64,000 nucleotides of DNA from Bradyrhizobium canariense (GTDB lineage Bacteria > Pseudomonadota > Alphaproteobacteria > Rhizobiales > Xanthobacteraceae), in the NCBI RefSeq assembly GCF_900105125.1, contig NZ_LT629750.1:3968001-4032000 (forward strand). Reading direction: 5' to 3'. The position numbers and the translations under genes are program-made. The notes beneath the pieces were generated by a model. It saw nothing but the letters and a program-made list of their open reading frames with translations. It had not been told where the DNA came from and searched no databases. Shown piece by piece: positions 17,525 to 26,880 of the stretch (positions within the stretch are counted from its first letter, which is position 1; each line of letters starts with the position of its first letter).

Positions 17525-18223
17525 CTAGTCGTGTATTAGCGCCGATAGAGTGGCCATGCGATGCTCGAAATCCCGCAAATTCGCCGATTGGGTCTTTGCC
17601 AGGATCGTGCGGATCTGGGTGCGAATGGTGTCGAGGGCGACCGCACGGCTTTGCGCCACCTCATCCGCGCCGACACCGCCGACGAGAAGGCTCGCGACCT
17701 CCGCCTCGGCCTTCGTAAGATCGAATAGATCGATCAGCCTCGCCGGATCGAGACGGCGTGCGCCCCCGAGTTCCTTGATGAACACCAGCGCAAGATCGGG
17801 AACGAGCCCATTTCGGGTTCCTTCGGAACCGCATTGCAAGGCTCCTGATACCGGGGATACCGCAAGAACGAAGCGATGCTGGGCCTCGGGACCGACCAGC
17901 GGAGCGGAGAGCTGCAAGACGCCGCCGGAGCCATCTTTTGCCGCTGAGGCGACGAATGCGCGCAGGCGCATCGAATCCATCTGGTGGGCGGGGGCCAGAT
18001 AGCGCTCAGCACCGATGCCTGGGCCAGCTCTTCGGAAGGAGAAGCCAGTTTCCTTCCGAGAGGCCATCTCGATAGCTGCCATATTGGCATAGTCGACCCG
18101 GAGGTCGGCATCAATCACCGCGACGCCGACGGAAAACGCATCGAGGGCGGATCGCGTGACGTGGCCCTGGCGGTCCCGAGCGCCGAGATCGTCGGCGACG
18201 GCCAGCGCGCGAAGGTGTTCCAT
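17525..18223 (-). CDS. LuxR-type regulator, N-terminal part missing
   Basis: 232 residues from ATG 18223. Order of parts: a PAS-like segment (LDAFSVGVAVIDADLRVDYA, about 27-46), a variable middle, and a C-terminal LuxR/GerE helix-turn-helix (FDLTKAEAEVASLLVGG..DTIRTQIRTILAKT, about 168-212). Relatives usually have about 110-120 more residues before the HLRRA-like helix, which here is at the very start (MEHLRALAV). The missing part would fall where the lipase gene ends, 57 bases upstream. Either a genuine short form or a truncation by rearrangement; DNA binding could still work. Confidence 0.65.
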   Translation of the reverse strand: MEHLRALAVADDLGARDRQGHVTRSALDAFSVGVAVIDADLRVDYANMAAIEMASRKETGFSFRRAGPGIGAERYLAPAHQMDSMRLRAFVASAAKDGSGGVLQLSAPLVGPEAQHRFVLAVSPVSGALQCGSEGTRNGLVPDLALVFIKELGGARRLDPARLIDLFDLTKAEAEVASLLVGGVGADEVAQSRAVALDTIRTQIRTILAKTQSANLRDFEHRMATLSALIHD

Positions 18224-18279
18224 TTCGGACGCCCCATGTCTCGTCTTGTTTGTCGTTTTCCGGAACAGCCGGTGGACAA

Positions 18280-19488
18280 CTAATTGGCACAGTCGTTTGG
18301 AGGGGCTTCGCCCGCGAACCGATCCGTCATCCAGTTTACTGCTGCGATCGTGCTTGCCTGTGCGGCACGGCCGTGACCGATATTCGGCAGCATCATTAGT
18401 TTTACCTTGCTGCCCACCTTGCAGAGCCGACCCATATAGTCGCGTGTCACGTCGGGCCGGATGATTTGGTCCGTCGTCCCCTGAGCCAAAAAGACGGGAA
18501 CGTCCGGCGGCAGCGCGCCGGGCGTGTTCTTTTCCAGGAGCGAGCGCCAAGGCTCGATATTGGCGGGTCCTTCGACCACCAGGAAATGTTGTTCAAGCGG
18601 TTTTTCGGTTCTCTGCCTCGCGATCAAATCGAAGGGACCCTCAATACATTCATGCGCCAGGCTATCGATCGCGGGCATCGCGCGGGGATCAACGACCTTG
18701 TCGATGGCCGCGCCATATACACGATGCCACGACCAGAGCGTCATTGCTGTGATGTTCTTGCCGCCGACGGAGTTGAGGTCGTCGTTCATCAAGGTGACGA
18801 GATCGGTCGCCGGTGCCGCCGCAGCCACACCGACAAGCGCCAGTTCGGGCGCATAAGTCTTCGCGATCATGCCGGTAAACAAGGCAGCCTGTCCGCCCTG
18901 CGAATGGCCCCACACCGCGAAGCGTTTTCCGCCGCCCGCGCCAGGCATGGTGCTCGCGACGCGCACCGCGTCGATCACCGCTCGGGCCTCGCTGTCGCCG
19001 ACAAGGTAGGGATGTGTTTCGGGTGTGCCCAGGCCTGGATAGTCGGTTGCGGCCACCACGTAACCGCGTTCCACAAAGGAGCGCAGTCCCTGGATCTGCT
19101 GGAAGAGAAAGATCGCCAAGGATGGCGCGCAGCGCGGCGTAATCCCCGAGGTCGGATGCGCCCAGGCAACGATGGGACGGCCGCTCGCGGGCGGCTCGCC
19201 CTGCGGCACCACGACGACCCCCGAAACGAAAATGGGCTCGTCCTCTAATCCGGTCGACCGGTAAAGCACCCGATAAGCGGCAGCGCCGAGCGGCGCGCCG
19301 TCGATCGGCTCCTGACGGATCAACGTGCCAGGCTCGCCGGCAAGCAACGATCGGGGCGGCTCATAGAACGACGTCTGCGCCGACGCCGTGCCGGCATAGT
19401 TCGCGAGGATGAGAAACGCGGCCGCCAGCAAAAGCTTGCGGTTTGCGCGAAGGGGCTCGGCGAGGCGTCGCGAGATGATCCGGCTCAT
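18280..19488 (-). CDS. Secreted lipase-family alpha/beta hydrolase
   Basis: 402 residues with a signal peptide (hydrophobic KLLLAAAFLILANYAG, cleavage after ASA). The nucleophile elbow is GHSQGGQAAL (about residues 199-208), and the text IVAWAHPTSGITPRCAPS and YPGLGTPETHPYLVG is typical of the secretory-lipase (LIP) family. A late His in LPNIGHGRAAQ (about 376) fits the catalytic triad. Starts three bases after the DUF4403 stop, so the two are probably an operon. Likely hydrolyses esters outside the cytoplasm. Confidence 0.85.
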   Translation of the reverse strand: MSRIISRRLAEPLRANRKLLLAAAFLILANYAGTASAQTSFYEPPRSLLAGEPGTLIRQEPIDGAPLGAAAYRVLYRSTGLEDEPIFVSGVVVVPQGEPPASGRPIVAWAHPTSGITPRCAPSLAIFLFQQIQGLRSFVERGYVVAATDYPGLGTPETHPYLVGDSEARAVIDAVRVASTMPGAGGGKRFAVWGHSQGGQAALFTGMIAKTYAPELALVGVAAAAPATDLVTLMNDDLNSVGGKNITAMTLWSWHRVYGAAIDKVVDPRAMPAIDSLAHECIEGPFDLIARQRTEKPLEQHFLVVEGPANIEPWRSLLEKNTPGALPPDVPVFLAQGTTDQIIRPDVTRDYMGRLCKVGSKVKLMMLPNIGHGRAAQASTIAAVNWMTDRFAGEAPPNDCAN

Positions 19489-19491
19489 GGC

Positions 19492-20934
19492 TCACATTCC
19501 ATACACGATCTTCAGATCGCCGCTGGCGCGAAGCGCGATCACGATGCCATCGGCTGACAAATACACGTTCTCGAGCTTCGCCGAGGAGAGATGCCCTTCC
19601 ATGCGGAAGCCATCCTTTAGCGGCCGGGTCAGCTTCTCATTGGCAGCGTTGAGCAGGTTCTGATACGCGACGCCATAATCGAGGCTCATCTTGTCTTTCA
19701 ACTGCGCCACGATCGGATCGATCACGGGCGCCAGTTCCTCGTCATCCGTTGCGACACCGAGATTGGCAAGCCGCACGGCGTGACCGTCGGCATCCACCTG
19801 CACCCCGCCGGTCAGATAGAACCAGCGCCCGGCGTTCGGGTCGGTATCGGACGCCTTGGCGATGCGCAAGCCGACCACGAGCTTGCCCGACGACGGATAG
19901 ACGTCGACATCGCGGATGGACATGCCCGCGACCGGTGGCACCGTGGCAATCGCCTGCGTGATCTTGTCCTTGAGCATGTCGTAGCCGATGCGCAGGGGCA
20001 GGATGACATCGAACGTGCCGGGCTCGCTGACGTCGCGACCGAGCGACGGTAGGGCCGTTGCCGTCACTGCCGACGGTTGCTGCCCGACCAAGGTTTCGGC
20101 GGAGCCGGAAAGCTCAAGCGAGCCTTGCAACACCCTGGAGTTGGCCCGCACGCCCGCGAACGCTGCGCTCTGCGGCGTCAGTTGCAGCCAGACTTGCGGA
20201 TTATCCGCAAGCTCGATCGGCTCGAACGCATGGCGCCAGGCGGTCGCGGCCTTGTCATGCAAATCGAGCCGCCGCGCTGCTGCGAGTGCACGCGACCTGA
20301 CATGTGCAAGCTGGGTGCGGATCCGCGGCTCGGCATAGTTGACGAGCGAAATCTCGCGTCCCAGGACATGCAGGACCGGCGGCTCGCTCCAGCGGAATCC
20401 ATCGCTGAAATTCAAATCGAGCGACCAGTCCCGGCTGAGCTCTGGCCGCGCTTCAGCTTCGATGGTGGCGCCGGCTTCGGTCTCGCCATAAATGCGCGAG
20501 GTAAAGCGGTTGGCGCCCTGCCCTTCGAGCGCGCCGTAGATCGGCACCGAGCCGTAGACCCGGTCGCCGCGGCCGTAGAGCGAGACCGGTCCGGACCGTT
20601 CGACATAGCCCCAGATGTCGCAATTGGCGTTGACGCGAAAGACAAACACGCGCCGATGCACGCAGCTAACACGCTCGTCGATGGTGGCAAGCCGCCGTGG
20701 GATATCCTTCTCGATTTCGCTGCCGAGCGCCGGCAGACCGAATTCGATGGCCGCCGAAATCCGAGAGTCCGTGGTGAACGGCGCGACGGCGTCGGGAACG
20801 AACGGGGGCTTTTCCGCCGCCAGCACGGTCGAGCAGAGGCCCATGAGGAGGCCAAGCGCCGCGATAGCTCCGCGAGCCGATCGCTGCAAGGCGACACAGC
20901 GGCATCGCACACATAATGTCGAAAATGAATTCAT
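19492..20934 (-). CDS. DUF4403-family exported protein
   Basis: 480 residues from ATG 20934, preceded by TTGAGGTAAG; an in-frame GTG at 20958 is an alternative. A signal peptide runs to LAA (about residue 40). The rest matches the DUF4403 layout: two related beta-rich halves, with PVSLYGRGDRVYGSVPIYG and DVDVYPSSGKLVVGLRIAK. Biochemical role is unknown; the fold suggests binding of a lipid-like ligand at the envelope. Upstream of, and coupled to, the secreted lipase, which makes a lipid-related job plausible. Confidence 0.75.
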   Translation of the reverse strand: MNSFSTLCVRCRCVALQRSARGAIAALGLLMGLCSTVLAAEKPPFVPDAVAPFTTDSRISAAIEFGLPALGSEIEKDIPRRLATIDERVSCVHRRVFVFRVNANCDIWGYVERSGPVSLYGRGDRVYGSVPIYGALEGQGANRFTSRIYGETEAGATIEAEARPELSRDWSLDLNFSDGFRWSEPPVLHVLGREISLVNYAEPRIRTQLAHVRSRALAAARRLDLHDKAATAWRHAFEPIELADNPQVWLQLTPQSAAFAGVRANSRVLQGSLELSGSAETLVGQQPSAVTATALPSLGRDVSEPGTFDVILPLRIGYDMLKDKITQAIATVPPVAGMSIRDVDVYPSSGKLVVGLRIAKASDTDPNAGRWFYLTGGVQVDADGHAVRLANLGVATDDEELAPVIDPIVAQLKDKMSLDYGVAYQNLLNAANEKLTRPLKDGFRMEGHLSSAKLENVYLSADGIVIALRASGDLKIVYGM

Positions 20935-20958
20935 GATACTTACCTCAATCCTTTTCAC

Positions 20959-21249
20959 GCTGCTCGGTTGATACAGCGCACAATCCAGAGTTTTCGCAGA
21001 CCAACGTGTCCGCGGGTTTCATCGCCAAAAGCCTGCTCCGCGGGCCGGAAGCTCTGTCTGCGCCAGCGCAAAATGCGCGCTCTGGTATTGAGACAGCCGT
21101 TTATTCGATCCGCTCAACGCCATGCCTCCTGGCATCGACAAGGTGAACCCTGAGGAATTGCATGAGCGCCTTCTCCACGGCCTCGCCTGCATATGTAAAA
21201 GGAAAGTTGCTCGACGAAATCACCGAGCCGTCGAGATACAACGCGGGCG
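20959..21249. other. Intergenic region, no gene recognised
   Basis: About 290 bases between the DUF4403 start and the HyuA stop. A plus-strand frame from 21162 reads partly like protein (KGKLLDEITEPSRYN) but matches no family I know. It would contain the upstream promoter of the DUF4403-lipase unit. Confidence 0.3.
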
Positions 21250-22899
21250 TTATGGGTGCTGGCTTGGCAAAACCCAACCGGCCACTTCGGCGTCGCTACT
21301 CCGTTTGTTCGACGACGTGCCCTTGGCTTCCGTGGGCGAACCGCCTCCGCCGAAATTCGCGATGTCGGCGATCACCCTGACACGCACGCGGCGCGCGTCG
21401 CCGGGCAAATAGGAAATTGGAATGTCGTCGATATCCAGAACGGCGACACTCGTCGGGTCGGCGCCGGCATCGAGCGCGCGCTGGGTGGCTCCGGCCTGGG
21501 CGCGCTCGATCGCCTCGACGCGGCCGATGCCGGTGAAGATGCGATCCACCTCACCGCTTACCTGCGCGATTGCCGCACCGACCGCATTGGCGACCGCATG
21601 GTGCTCGACACGAATGACGGCCGACGTTCCCGGCACGTCATCGGGGACGAGGAAGCTGCCGCCGCCCACCGCGAGCAGCGGAATTTCGGCGGCGTCGGTC
21701 TTCATGCGGTCGATACCGTCGCTGATCATTTCGCCCATCTGCCGCATACAGGACGCGACGAAAGCGGGCGACAGATGCGCGGTCCGTTTTCGTTCCCCGA
21801 GCGCGATGCGCCCTGCGGCAACGGCGATGTCGGTCGCAGTCAGTGTGTCGCCGCCGAAACAGAGCGCCCGCGAGGTTAGCCGATAGCCGACGCTGCCAGG
21901 CCCGATCCGCCGCCCATCGGCGGAAATCTCGGTGCCGCCGCCAAGTGCCAGCGAGAGCAGGTCAGGCATGCGGAACAGCGTGCGTACGCCGCCGACCTCG
22001 ACCGCCGCATTGGCTTCACGGGGGAAACCACCCTTGATGGAGCCGATGTCGCTGGTCGTCCCGCCGACGTCGACGACCATCGCGTCGCCGATTCCGGACA
22101 GAAAGGCTGCTCCCCGCATGCTGTTGGTGGGGCCCGAAGCAAAGCAATAGACCGGATATCGTTCGGCAAGGCCGCTATGGACGATGGTCCCGTCGTTCTG
22201 GGTCAGAAACAGCGGTACGTCGAGAGCACTCTCGCGAAGCGCCGCCACAAAAGCCTCCGCCGTTCGCCGCGCCAGGCTCTGGAGGCTGGCATTTAGCAGG
22301 GCGCAGTTCTCCCGTTCCAGCAATCCGATGCGTCCGAGTTCGTGCGACAACGTGATCCGCGCTCCGGGTATCTCTTCCTTGAGGATATCGGCCGCTTCGC
22401 GCTCGCATTGATCGGTGAGCGGCGAGAAGACACTTGTGACGGCCACCGCAGTCAGGCCCCTGTCGGCGATGCGGCGGGCCTCCTCACGTATCGCCGCGCG
22501 ATCGAGTGGAACGATGGGACGGCCGTCGAATTCGTGGCCGCCCGCAACCATGTGCACGCTACCGCGCACCACGCTCACCAGATCGGGTGGCCAGTCGACG
22601 AACGGCGGCAGGCTGGCGTTCGCCGGCAGGCCGATGCGCAGCGCCGCCACCTTGTCCAGGGCGCGGCGCTCGGCGACGGCATTGGTGAAATGCGTCGTCC
22701 CGATCATGACCGCTTCCACCTCCCGGGCGGCTGGCGCTGACACCGTGCCGGCGGCTCGAAGCAGATCGGCCAGAGCCCGTTTCACGCCGCCCGACACGTC
22801 TTCCGTGGTGGCCGTCTTGACCGCGGCGATGACCTTGCCGTCAGCCAGCAGGACGGCATCCGTATTGGTGCCGCCAACATCGATGCCAATGCGACTCAT
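21250..22899 (-). CDS. Hydantoinase/oxoprolinase family protein, HyuA type
   Basis: 549 residues. The N-terminal actin-like phosphate motif RIGIDVGGTNTDAVLL (about 3-18) and the later VVDVGGTTSDIGSIKGG (about 275-291) define the ATP-using hydantoinase A/oxoprolinase family. At 549 residues it is shorter than N-methylhydantoinase A subunits (about 700) and fits the shorter branch often paired with DUF917 proteins. Its start overlaps the DUF917 stop by four bases (ATGA), so they are translationally coupled. Probably cytoplasmic ring-opening or related ATP-dependent chemistry; substrate unknown. Confidence 0.85.
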   Translation of the reverse strand: MSRIGIDVGGTNTDAVLLADGKVIAAVKTATTEDVSGGVKRALADLLRAAGTVSAPAAREVEAVMIGTTHFTNAVAERRALDKVAALRIGLPANASLPPFVDWPPDLVSVVRGSVHMVAGGHEFDGRPIVPLDRAAIREEARRIADRGLTAVAVTSVFSPLTDQCEREAADILKEEIPGARITLSHELGRIGLLERENCALLNASLQSLARRTAEAFVAALRESALDVPLFLTQNDGTIVHSGLAERYPVYCFASGPTNSMRGAAFLSGIGDAMVVDVGGTTSDIGSIKGGFPREANAAVEVGGVRTLFRMPDLLSLALGGGTEISADGRRIGPGSVGYRLTSRALCFGGDTLTATDIAVAAGRIALGERKRTAHLSPAFVASCMRQMGEMISDGIDRMKTDAAEIPLLAVGGGSFLVPDDVPGTSAVIRVEHHAVANAVGAAIAQVSGEVDRIFTGIGRVEAIERAQAGATQRALDAGADPTSVAVLDIDDIPISYLPGDARRVRVRVIADIANFGGGGSPTEAKGTSSNKRSSDAEVAGWVLPSQHP

Positions 22900-24002
22900 A
22901 CCTCGAGCTCCACTTCGTCCTCGGCGAACACGCTCTTGAACGAAATGTCGTATCCGAATGCGCGCGGGCCGACGTGCTCAAGTCCTTTCGCTGTCCGATG
23001 AATGGCGGGCGACGGCAGGGCAATGACGCTCACCCGCTGGCCATAGCGCAGGCTTTCGGTGCCGATCGCCTCGCCGGAAACGCTGTCGAGGACGCAAATC
23101 AGATCGGGCGTCGTGACGGCGACGGTGCCATCGCGCCAGCCGACCGAGAATTCGTTCTGAAAGGCGATCTCGAAGGTCGAACCCGCGTCGCCATCCAGGC
23201 CCGCAAAGCGCGTGGTGCCGCGCAGGAATCCTTCCGTGGTGCGTCTCTGCACGTCGATCACCTTGCCGCGGAACAGAAGTTTTCCGTGCGCAGCCCGCAC
23301 CGTGGCGGCTACCGTATCCTCATGCGCCGCACGGGCGCGGCGCACCTCGCGGCCGAGGGCGATCGCCCGCGAGGTCGTATGGAGGATGGCGTGACGCTTG
23401 ATCTCGGCGCCAGTGCGCGGCGCCTGGCACGTCGTGGCGACCGAGCCGAACTCGGTACAGACCTTGCGCCTGACGCGTTCGAGCGCATGCCATGTCGCGG
23501 CCCGCGCCACGATCACATCATTGTCGCGAATGTCGGCCACAACATGCGGATACATGGTGAGGTCGGCGATGGCGAAGGTCTGCATCTGCGCCTCGGGAAA
23601 TGCCCGCCCCATGGCGTCAGCATCGACCACCGGCAGGCCGCTGGCCGCCGCGGCCAGTAGCGGCTGAAATGCATTGCAGCCGCCGATTTCCACCGTCATC
23701 ACCGCCCGAAAACGCTTGCCTAGATAGGCCTCCATGATCCGCAGCGGCTTGATCGCGAAGGCCGGGTCCGGCATGCGCTCCTGAAACACCACCGGCGCGC
23801 CCATGGTCGACAACACGGCGACCAGGTCATCGTCGGCCAGCTCCGCGGGATCGAGAAGGTCGACACTTCCTCCGCTACCGTAGAAGTTCTTCATGCCGAG
23901 ATAGGACGAATAGGGGGATCCCCCGCCGCCCGTCCCCAATATCCAGGATCCTGTGGCGAGGGGCTCCAGATCGTGGCCTGCTATATGTCTCGACATGGGC
24001 AT
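22896..24002 (-). CDS. DUF917-family protein
   Basis: 368 residues, the normal DUF917 length. Recognisable text: DLEPLATGSWILGTGGGGSP near the start and DPAELADDDLVAVLSTMGAP at about 50-70. Members are uncharacterised but are very often next to HyuA-type genes, and here the two overlap by four bases, suggesting subunits of one enzyme. Divergent from the AroM-LuxR regulator with about 115 bases between, which probably holds the control region. Confidence 0.85.
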   Translation of the reverse strand: MPMSRHIAGHDLEPLATGSWILGTGGGGSPYSSYLGMKNFYGSGGSVDLLDPAELADDDLVAVLSTMGAPVVFQERMPDPAFAIKPLRIMEAYLGKRFRAVMTVEIGGCNAFQPLLAAAASGLPVVDADAMGRAFPEAQMQTFAIADLTMYPHVVADIRDNDVIVARAATWHALERVRRKVCTEFGSVATTCQAPRTGAEIKRHAILHTTSRAIALGREVRRARAAHEDTVAATVRAAHGKLLFRGKVIDVQRRTTEGFLRGTTRFAGLDGDAGSTFEIAFQNEFSVGWRDGTVAVTTPDLICVLDSVSGEAIGTESLRYGQRVSVIALPSPAIHRTAKGLEHVGPRAFGYDISFKSVFAEDEVELEV

Positions 24003-24116
24003 CTTGCCTGTCTACGTTGCGGTCGGTGAATCGTCTTCAGGCACTAACGTGCCGCGCTCGATAACAGGTTACGGGTTTGCCGCGCTTTCGAACATACGTG
24101 CGCGTTCGTACGGAGA
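24003..24116. promoter_or_regulatory. Divergent control region of DUF917-HyuA and AroM-LuxR genes
   Basis: 114 bases between the two starts. A short symmetric element, ACATACGTGCGCGTTCGTA, lies at about 24092-24110 and could be a LuxR-type site, but the symmetry is imperfect. Assigned mainly by position. Confidence 0.35.
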
Positions 24117-25079
24117 TTGCCTTTGGTTGAGGTGCGCATATCGCGCATCGCGGTGATCACCGGGGGACGCAGTCCGCGGCCGGAGCTGCTGGCGGAATTG
24201 AGCGCCAGGCTCGGACCGGTGCGGTGCGACGAGTTCGGCGCGCTCGATGACGTTTCCGAAGACGTATTGGCGCACCGTGCACCGGACCCCGAGGCACCGA
24301 GCTTCCTCGCACCGCTCGGCGGCGGCGCCAACGTCGTGGTGTCGGTGGCGCTGATGGAGGAGCAGGTCGCCCGCCTCGTCGGCCGCCTCGACGAGCTCGG
24401 CTACGACCTCGTCGTGATCGCCGCGACGGCTCTGTTCGCGCCCGTCTCCGCCCGCACGCCGGTGGTGCACGGCCAGCGGGCCGTGGACGCCTGGATCTCG
24501 GCACTGGCCGTCGGCGACATCAACATCGGCCTCATCTATCCGCTGTCGCGCCAGGGCAAGCAGCTTGCGACCTTCGCGCATCGCACCCAGTTTCAGAGCG
24601 CCAATGCGACCATAAAGGGCGGGCACAGCGCCTACCTCACGCAAGCGGCGAGTCGCGTGTCCCGCGCCGATCTCATCGTCATGCAGTCGGTAGGCTACAC
24701 CGAAGCCATGGCGGAGCAGGTCGCACGTGAAAGCGGCAAGCCGGTCGTCACCGCCCGCGGCATCATCGCCGCGGCCATGCGCCTGCGGCTCGACGAGATC
24801 ATGGGCCGGATGAGCGAGCCTCCCGCGGACGGCTATACCGGCGCCGAACTGCTCAAACGCCTGCCGGAGGCCAAAACGCTGCTCACGCCGCGCGAGAACG
24901 AGGTTCTCGCCCATGTGCTTGAGGGCGGCGCCAACAAGCCGATCGCGCGCGCGCTGCACATCAGCCACCGCACCGTGGAAATTCACCGGTCACGGGCGAT
25001 GGCGAAGCTCGGGGCGCGCTCCGTGACCGAGCTTATCCGCCGCAGTCTGAAGGCGCCGCGGGCTGAACCGCCGACCTGA
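24117..25079 (+). CDS. AroM-family domain fused to LuxR helix-turn-helix
   Basis: 320 residues in two parts. Residues about 4-220 follow the AroM family (Asp/Glu-racemase-like fold): RISRIAVITGGRSPRPELL, CDEFGALDDVS and ADLIVMQSVGYTEAM. Residues about 250-312 are a GerE/LuxR DNA-binding domain, LLTPRENEVLAHVLEGGANK, with a recognition helix ISHRTVEIHRSRAMAKLG. So a probable metabolic-enzyme fold serves as sensor for a regulator. Start is TTG 24117 or, with better ribosome-site spacing, TTG 24123. Divergent from DUF917-HyuA and upstream of the convergent MFS gene; likely controls this locus. Confidence 0.8.
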   Translation: MPLVEVRISRIAVITGGRSPRPELLAELSARLGPVRCDEFGALDDVSEDVLAHRAPDPEAPSFLAPLGGGANVVVSVALMEEQVARLVGRLDELGYDLVVIAATALFAPVSARTPVVHGQRAVDAWISALAVGDINIGLIYPLSRQGKQLATFAHRTQFQSANATIKGGHSAYLTQAASRVSRADLIVMQSVGYTEAMAEQVARESGKPVVTARGIIAAAMRLRLDEIMGRMSEPPADGYTGAELLKRLPEAKTLLTPRENEVLAHVLEGGANKPIARALHISHRTVEIHRSRAMAKLGARSVTELIRRSLKAPRAEPPT

Positions 25080-25165
25080 CGGCGATGTTGTGGTTGGGAA
25101 ATTGATCATTCGATGTTCGCCGGGGTTGCGATCAGGCCGCGCGCTGCTCTCGGCGCCCCGTGGCC

Positions 25166-26479
25166 TCAACGCAGAGGCTGCCCGGTGCGATCCGGCATGG
25201 TCAGGACGGCGACGAAGGAGATTGCTCCGATCACCATCAGAAAGAAGGCCGGTCCGAAATCGGCGTGCAACCGGTTCACTAGATAGATCGCGATGATCGG
25301 TGCCGTCCCGCCGAACACGGCATAGGCCACGTTGTAGCTGATCGAAAGCGCCGTGCAGCGTGTTCGCGAACGGAACATCTCGACCAGCGCCGCCTGGATC
25401 GTGCCGAACCAAGCGGCGGCGATCAAGGCGAACATCGATTGACCCAGCAGCACGGTGAGGAAGCTCGGGCTCAGCAGCAACTTGAACAGCGGCCACGAAA
25501 ACAGGACGAGGCCTGCCAGCGAGGCCAGCAGCACGGGCTTGCGCCCGAGCCGGTCGGACAAGGCCCCGAAGCACGGCGTCGCGGCCACCAGCACCAGCAT
25601 GCTCAGCGTGTTGATCTCCAGCGCCGGATGCGCCGGCATGTCGTCGATCTGCTCCACCATCGTCACCACATAGACGAAGATGAGATAGAAACCGGCGGCG
25701 AATGCGGCGCCCATCACAGCACCGCGCAGGATGTCAGGCCAGTCCGTGGCCAGCGCTTCGACGACCGGCAGGCGCCGCTGCTCTGCTTCGTGACGCGGCT
25801 CGTCGTCGACAATGATCCGGCGAAGGAAAAGGGCAAAGGCGCCGAGCAGGATTCCCAGCAGGAAGGGGATCCGCCAACCCCACGCGTCCACCTGCGCAGG
25901 GGTGAGAACCCATGTCGCGATCACACCGATGCCCGAACCGAGCAGAAGACCGACGGTTGCGCTGACGGAGGCGAAGCTGCCAGTCAGGCCGCGGTGACGC
26001 GGATCGCTGCGCTCGACCAGAAAGACCGCCGATGCGGTAAATTCACCGCCGATGGACAGGCCCTGCAACAGGCGGAAGCCGATGAGCAATAGCGGTGCCG
26101 CGGCGCCGACGACGGCATAATTCGGCAGCAACCCCATGGCGAAGGTGGCCAGCGTCATCAGTCCCGCCGAGGTCAGCAGCGCCTGCTTGCGGCCGAAACG
26201 ATCGCCGACATGGCCGAACAGCGCGCCGCCGATCGGCCGCATGAGAAAGGCAGCCGCGAACACGCCGAAGGTGGAAGCCAGCGAAAGCGCGGCGTTCTCC
26301 GACGGAAAGAAGTTCTTCGCAAGTGCCGACGCAAAATACCCGTAGGCAGCGAAATCATACCATTCGAGAACGTTCCCTACGGCGCCGGCCAGTATCTGCC
26401 AGATGTGTTTGCCGGTGCCGGGCGCCTTGGTGTCCACGGTGTCGCGTGCAAGAGGGTATGAAGGCGCATAGAACGACAT
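25166..26479 (-). CDS. MFS transporter, metabolite:H+ symporter (MHS) type
   Basis: 437 residues with twelve predicted membrane helices. Family marks: GHVGDRFGRKQAL in the loop between helices 2 and 3, GEFTASAVFLVERSDPRHRG, and the repeat SDRLGRKPVLL after helix 8, as in ShiA/ProP/KgtP-like permeases for carboxylates and betaines. Ribosome site GGAGAG precedes the ATG. Convergent with the AroM-LuxR regulator. Probably imports the substrate of the HyuA/DUF917 enzymes, judged from neighbourhood only. Confidence 0.88.
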   Translation of the reverse strand: MSFYAPSYPLARDTVDTKAPGTGKHIWQILAGAVGNVLEWYDFAAYGYFASALAKNFFPSENAALSLASTFGVFAAAFLMRPIGGALFGHVGDRFGRKQALLTSAGLMTLATFAMGLLPNYAVVGAAAPLLLIGFRLLQGLSIGGEFTASAVFLVERSDPRHRGLTGSFASVSATVGLLLGSGIGVIATWVLTPAQVDAWGWRIPFLLGILLGAFALFLRRIIVDDEPRHEAEQRRLPVVEALATDWPDILRGAVMGAAFAAGFYLIFVYVVTMVEQIDDMPAHPALEINTLSMLVLVAATPCFGALSDRLGRKPVLLASLAGLVLFSWPLFKLLLSPSFLTVLLGQSMFALIAAAWFGTIQAALVEMFRSRTRCTALSISYNVAYAVFGGTAPIIAIYLVNRLHADFGPAFFLMVIGAISFVAVLTMPDRTGQPLR

Positions 26480-26640
26480 AGGTATTCTCTCCGACAGACA
26501 GGACGACGCAGCAGGGCAATAAACAGCGGTCCCTGGTTCTTCAGGACCAGCCGCGCCATCTGAATAACGGATGCTGCATCTTGATCGGGAAACCGCTCGC
26601 CCGCACTCCGCGGGAGGCTATGCTCCGCCAGGGCTCGTCA

Positions 26641-26877
26641 CTATGCGTGTGCCCACGTATAGGGTTCGCACAGACTGACCCTACACATACCGCGCGCCGC
26701 AGGAATCGTAGCGGAATACAACCCGCGATTCGAGATCGGCGTAAACCGCTCGCCTTGCAGAGATCTCGACATCTGGCCTGCCCGCGAGTTGCGGATGATG
26801 AAGTCGAACAAGCTCAGGAGTTTTGGCTTTAGCCGAGGCGACTGCAAGGTGGTGGCGACCTGGCTGGCGACGAACAT
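26641..26877 (-). CDS. Small hypothetical protein
   Basis: 78-codon frame beginning three bases after the stop of the frameshifted helix-turn-helix gene. No domain, signal or membrane segment was recognised. The opposite strand is also open over much of this stretch and reads protein-like (AEYNPRFEIGVNRS...KVVATWLATNID), so the coding strand itself is in doubt. Confidence 0.25.
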   Translation of the reverse strand: MFVASQVATTLQSPRLKPKLLSLFDFIIRNSRAGQMSRSLQGERFTPISNRGLYSATIPAARGMCRVSLCEPYTWAHA

Positions 26878-26880
26878 TGA

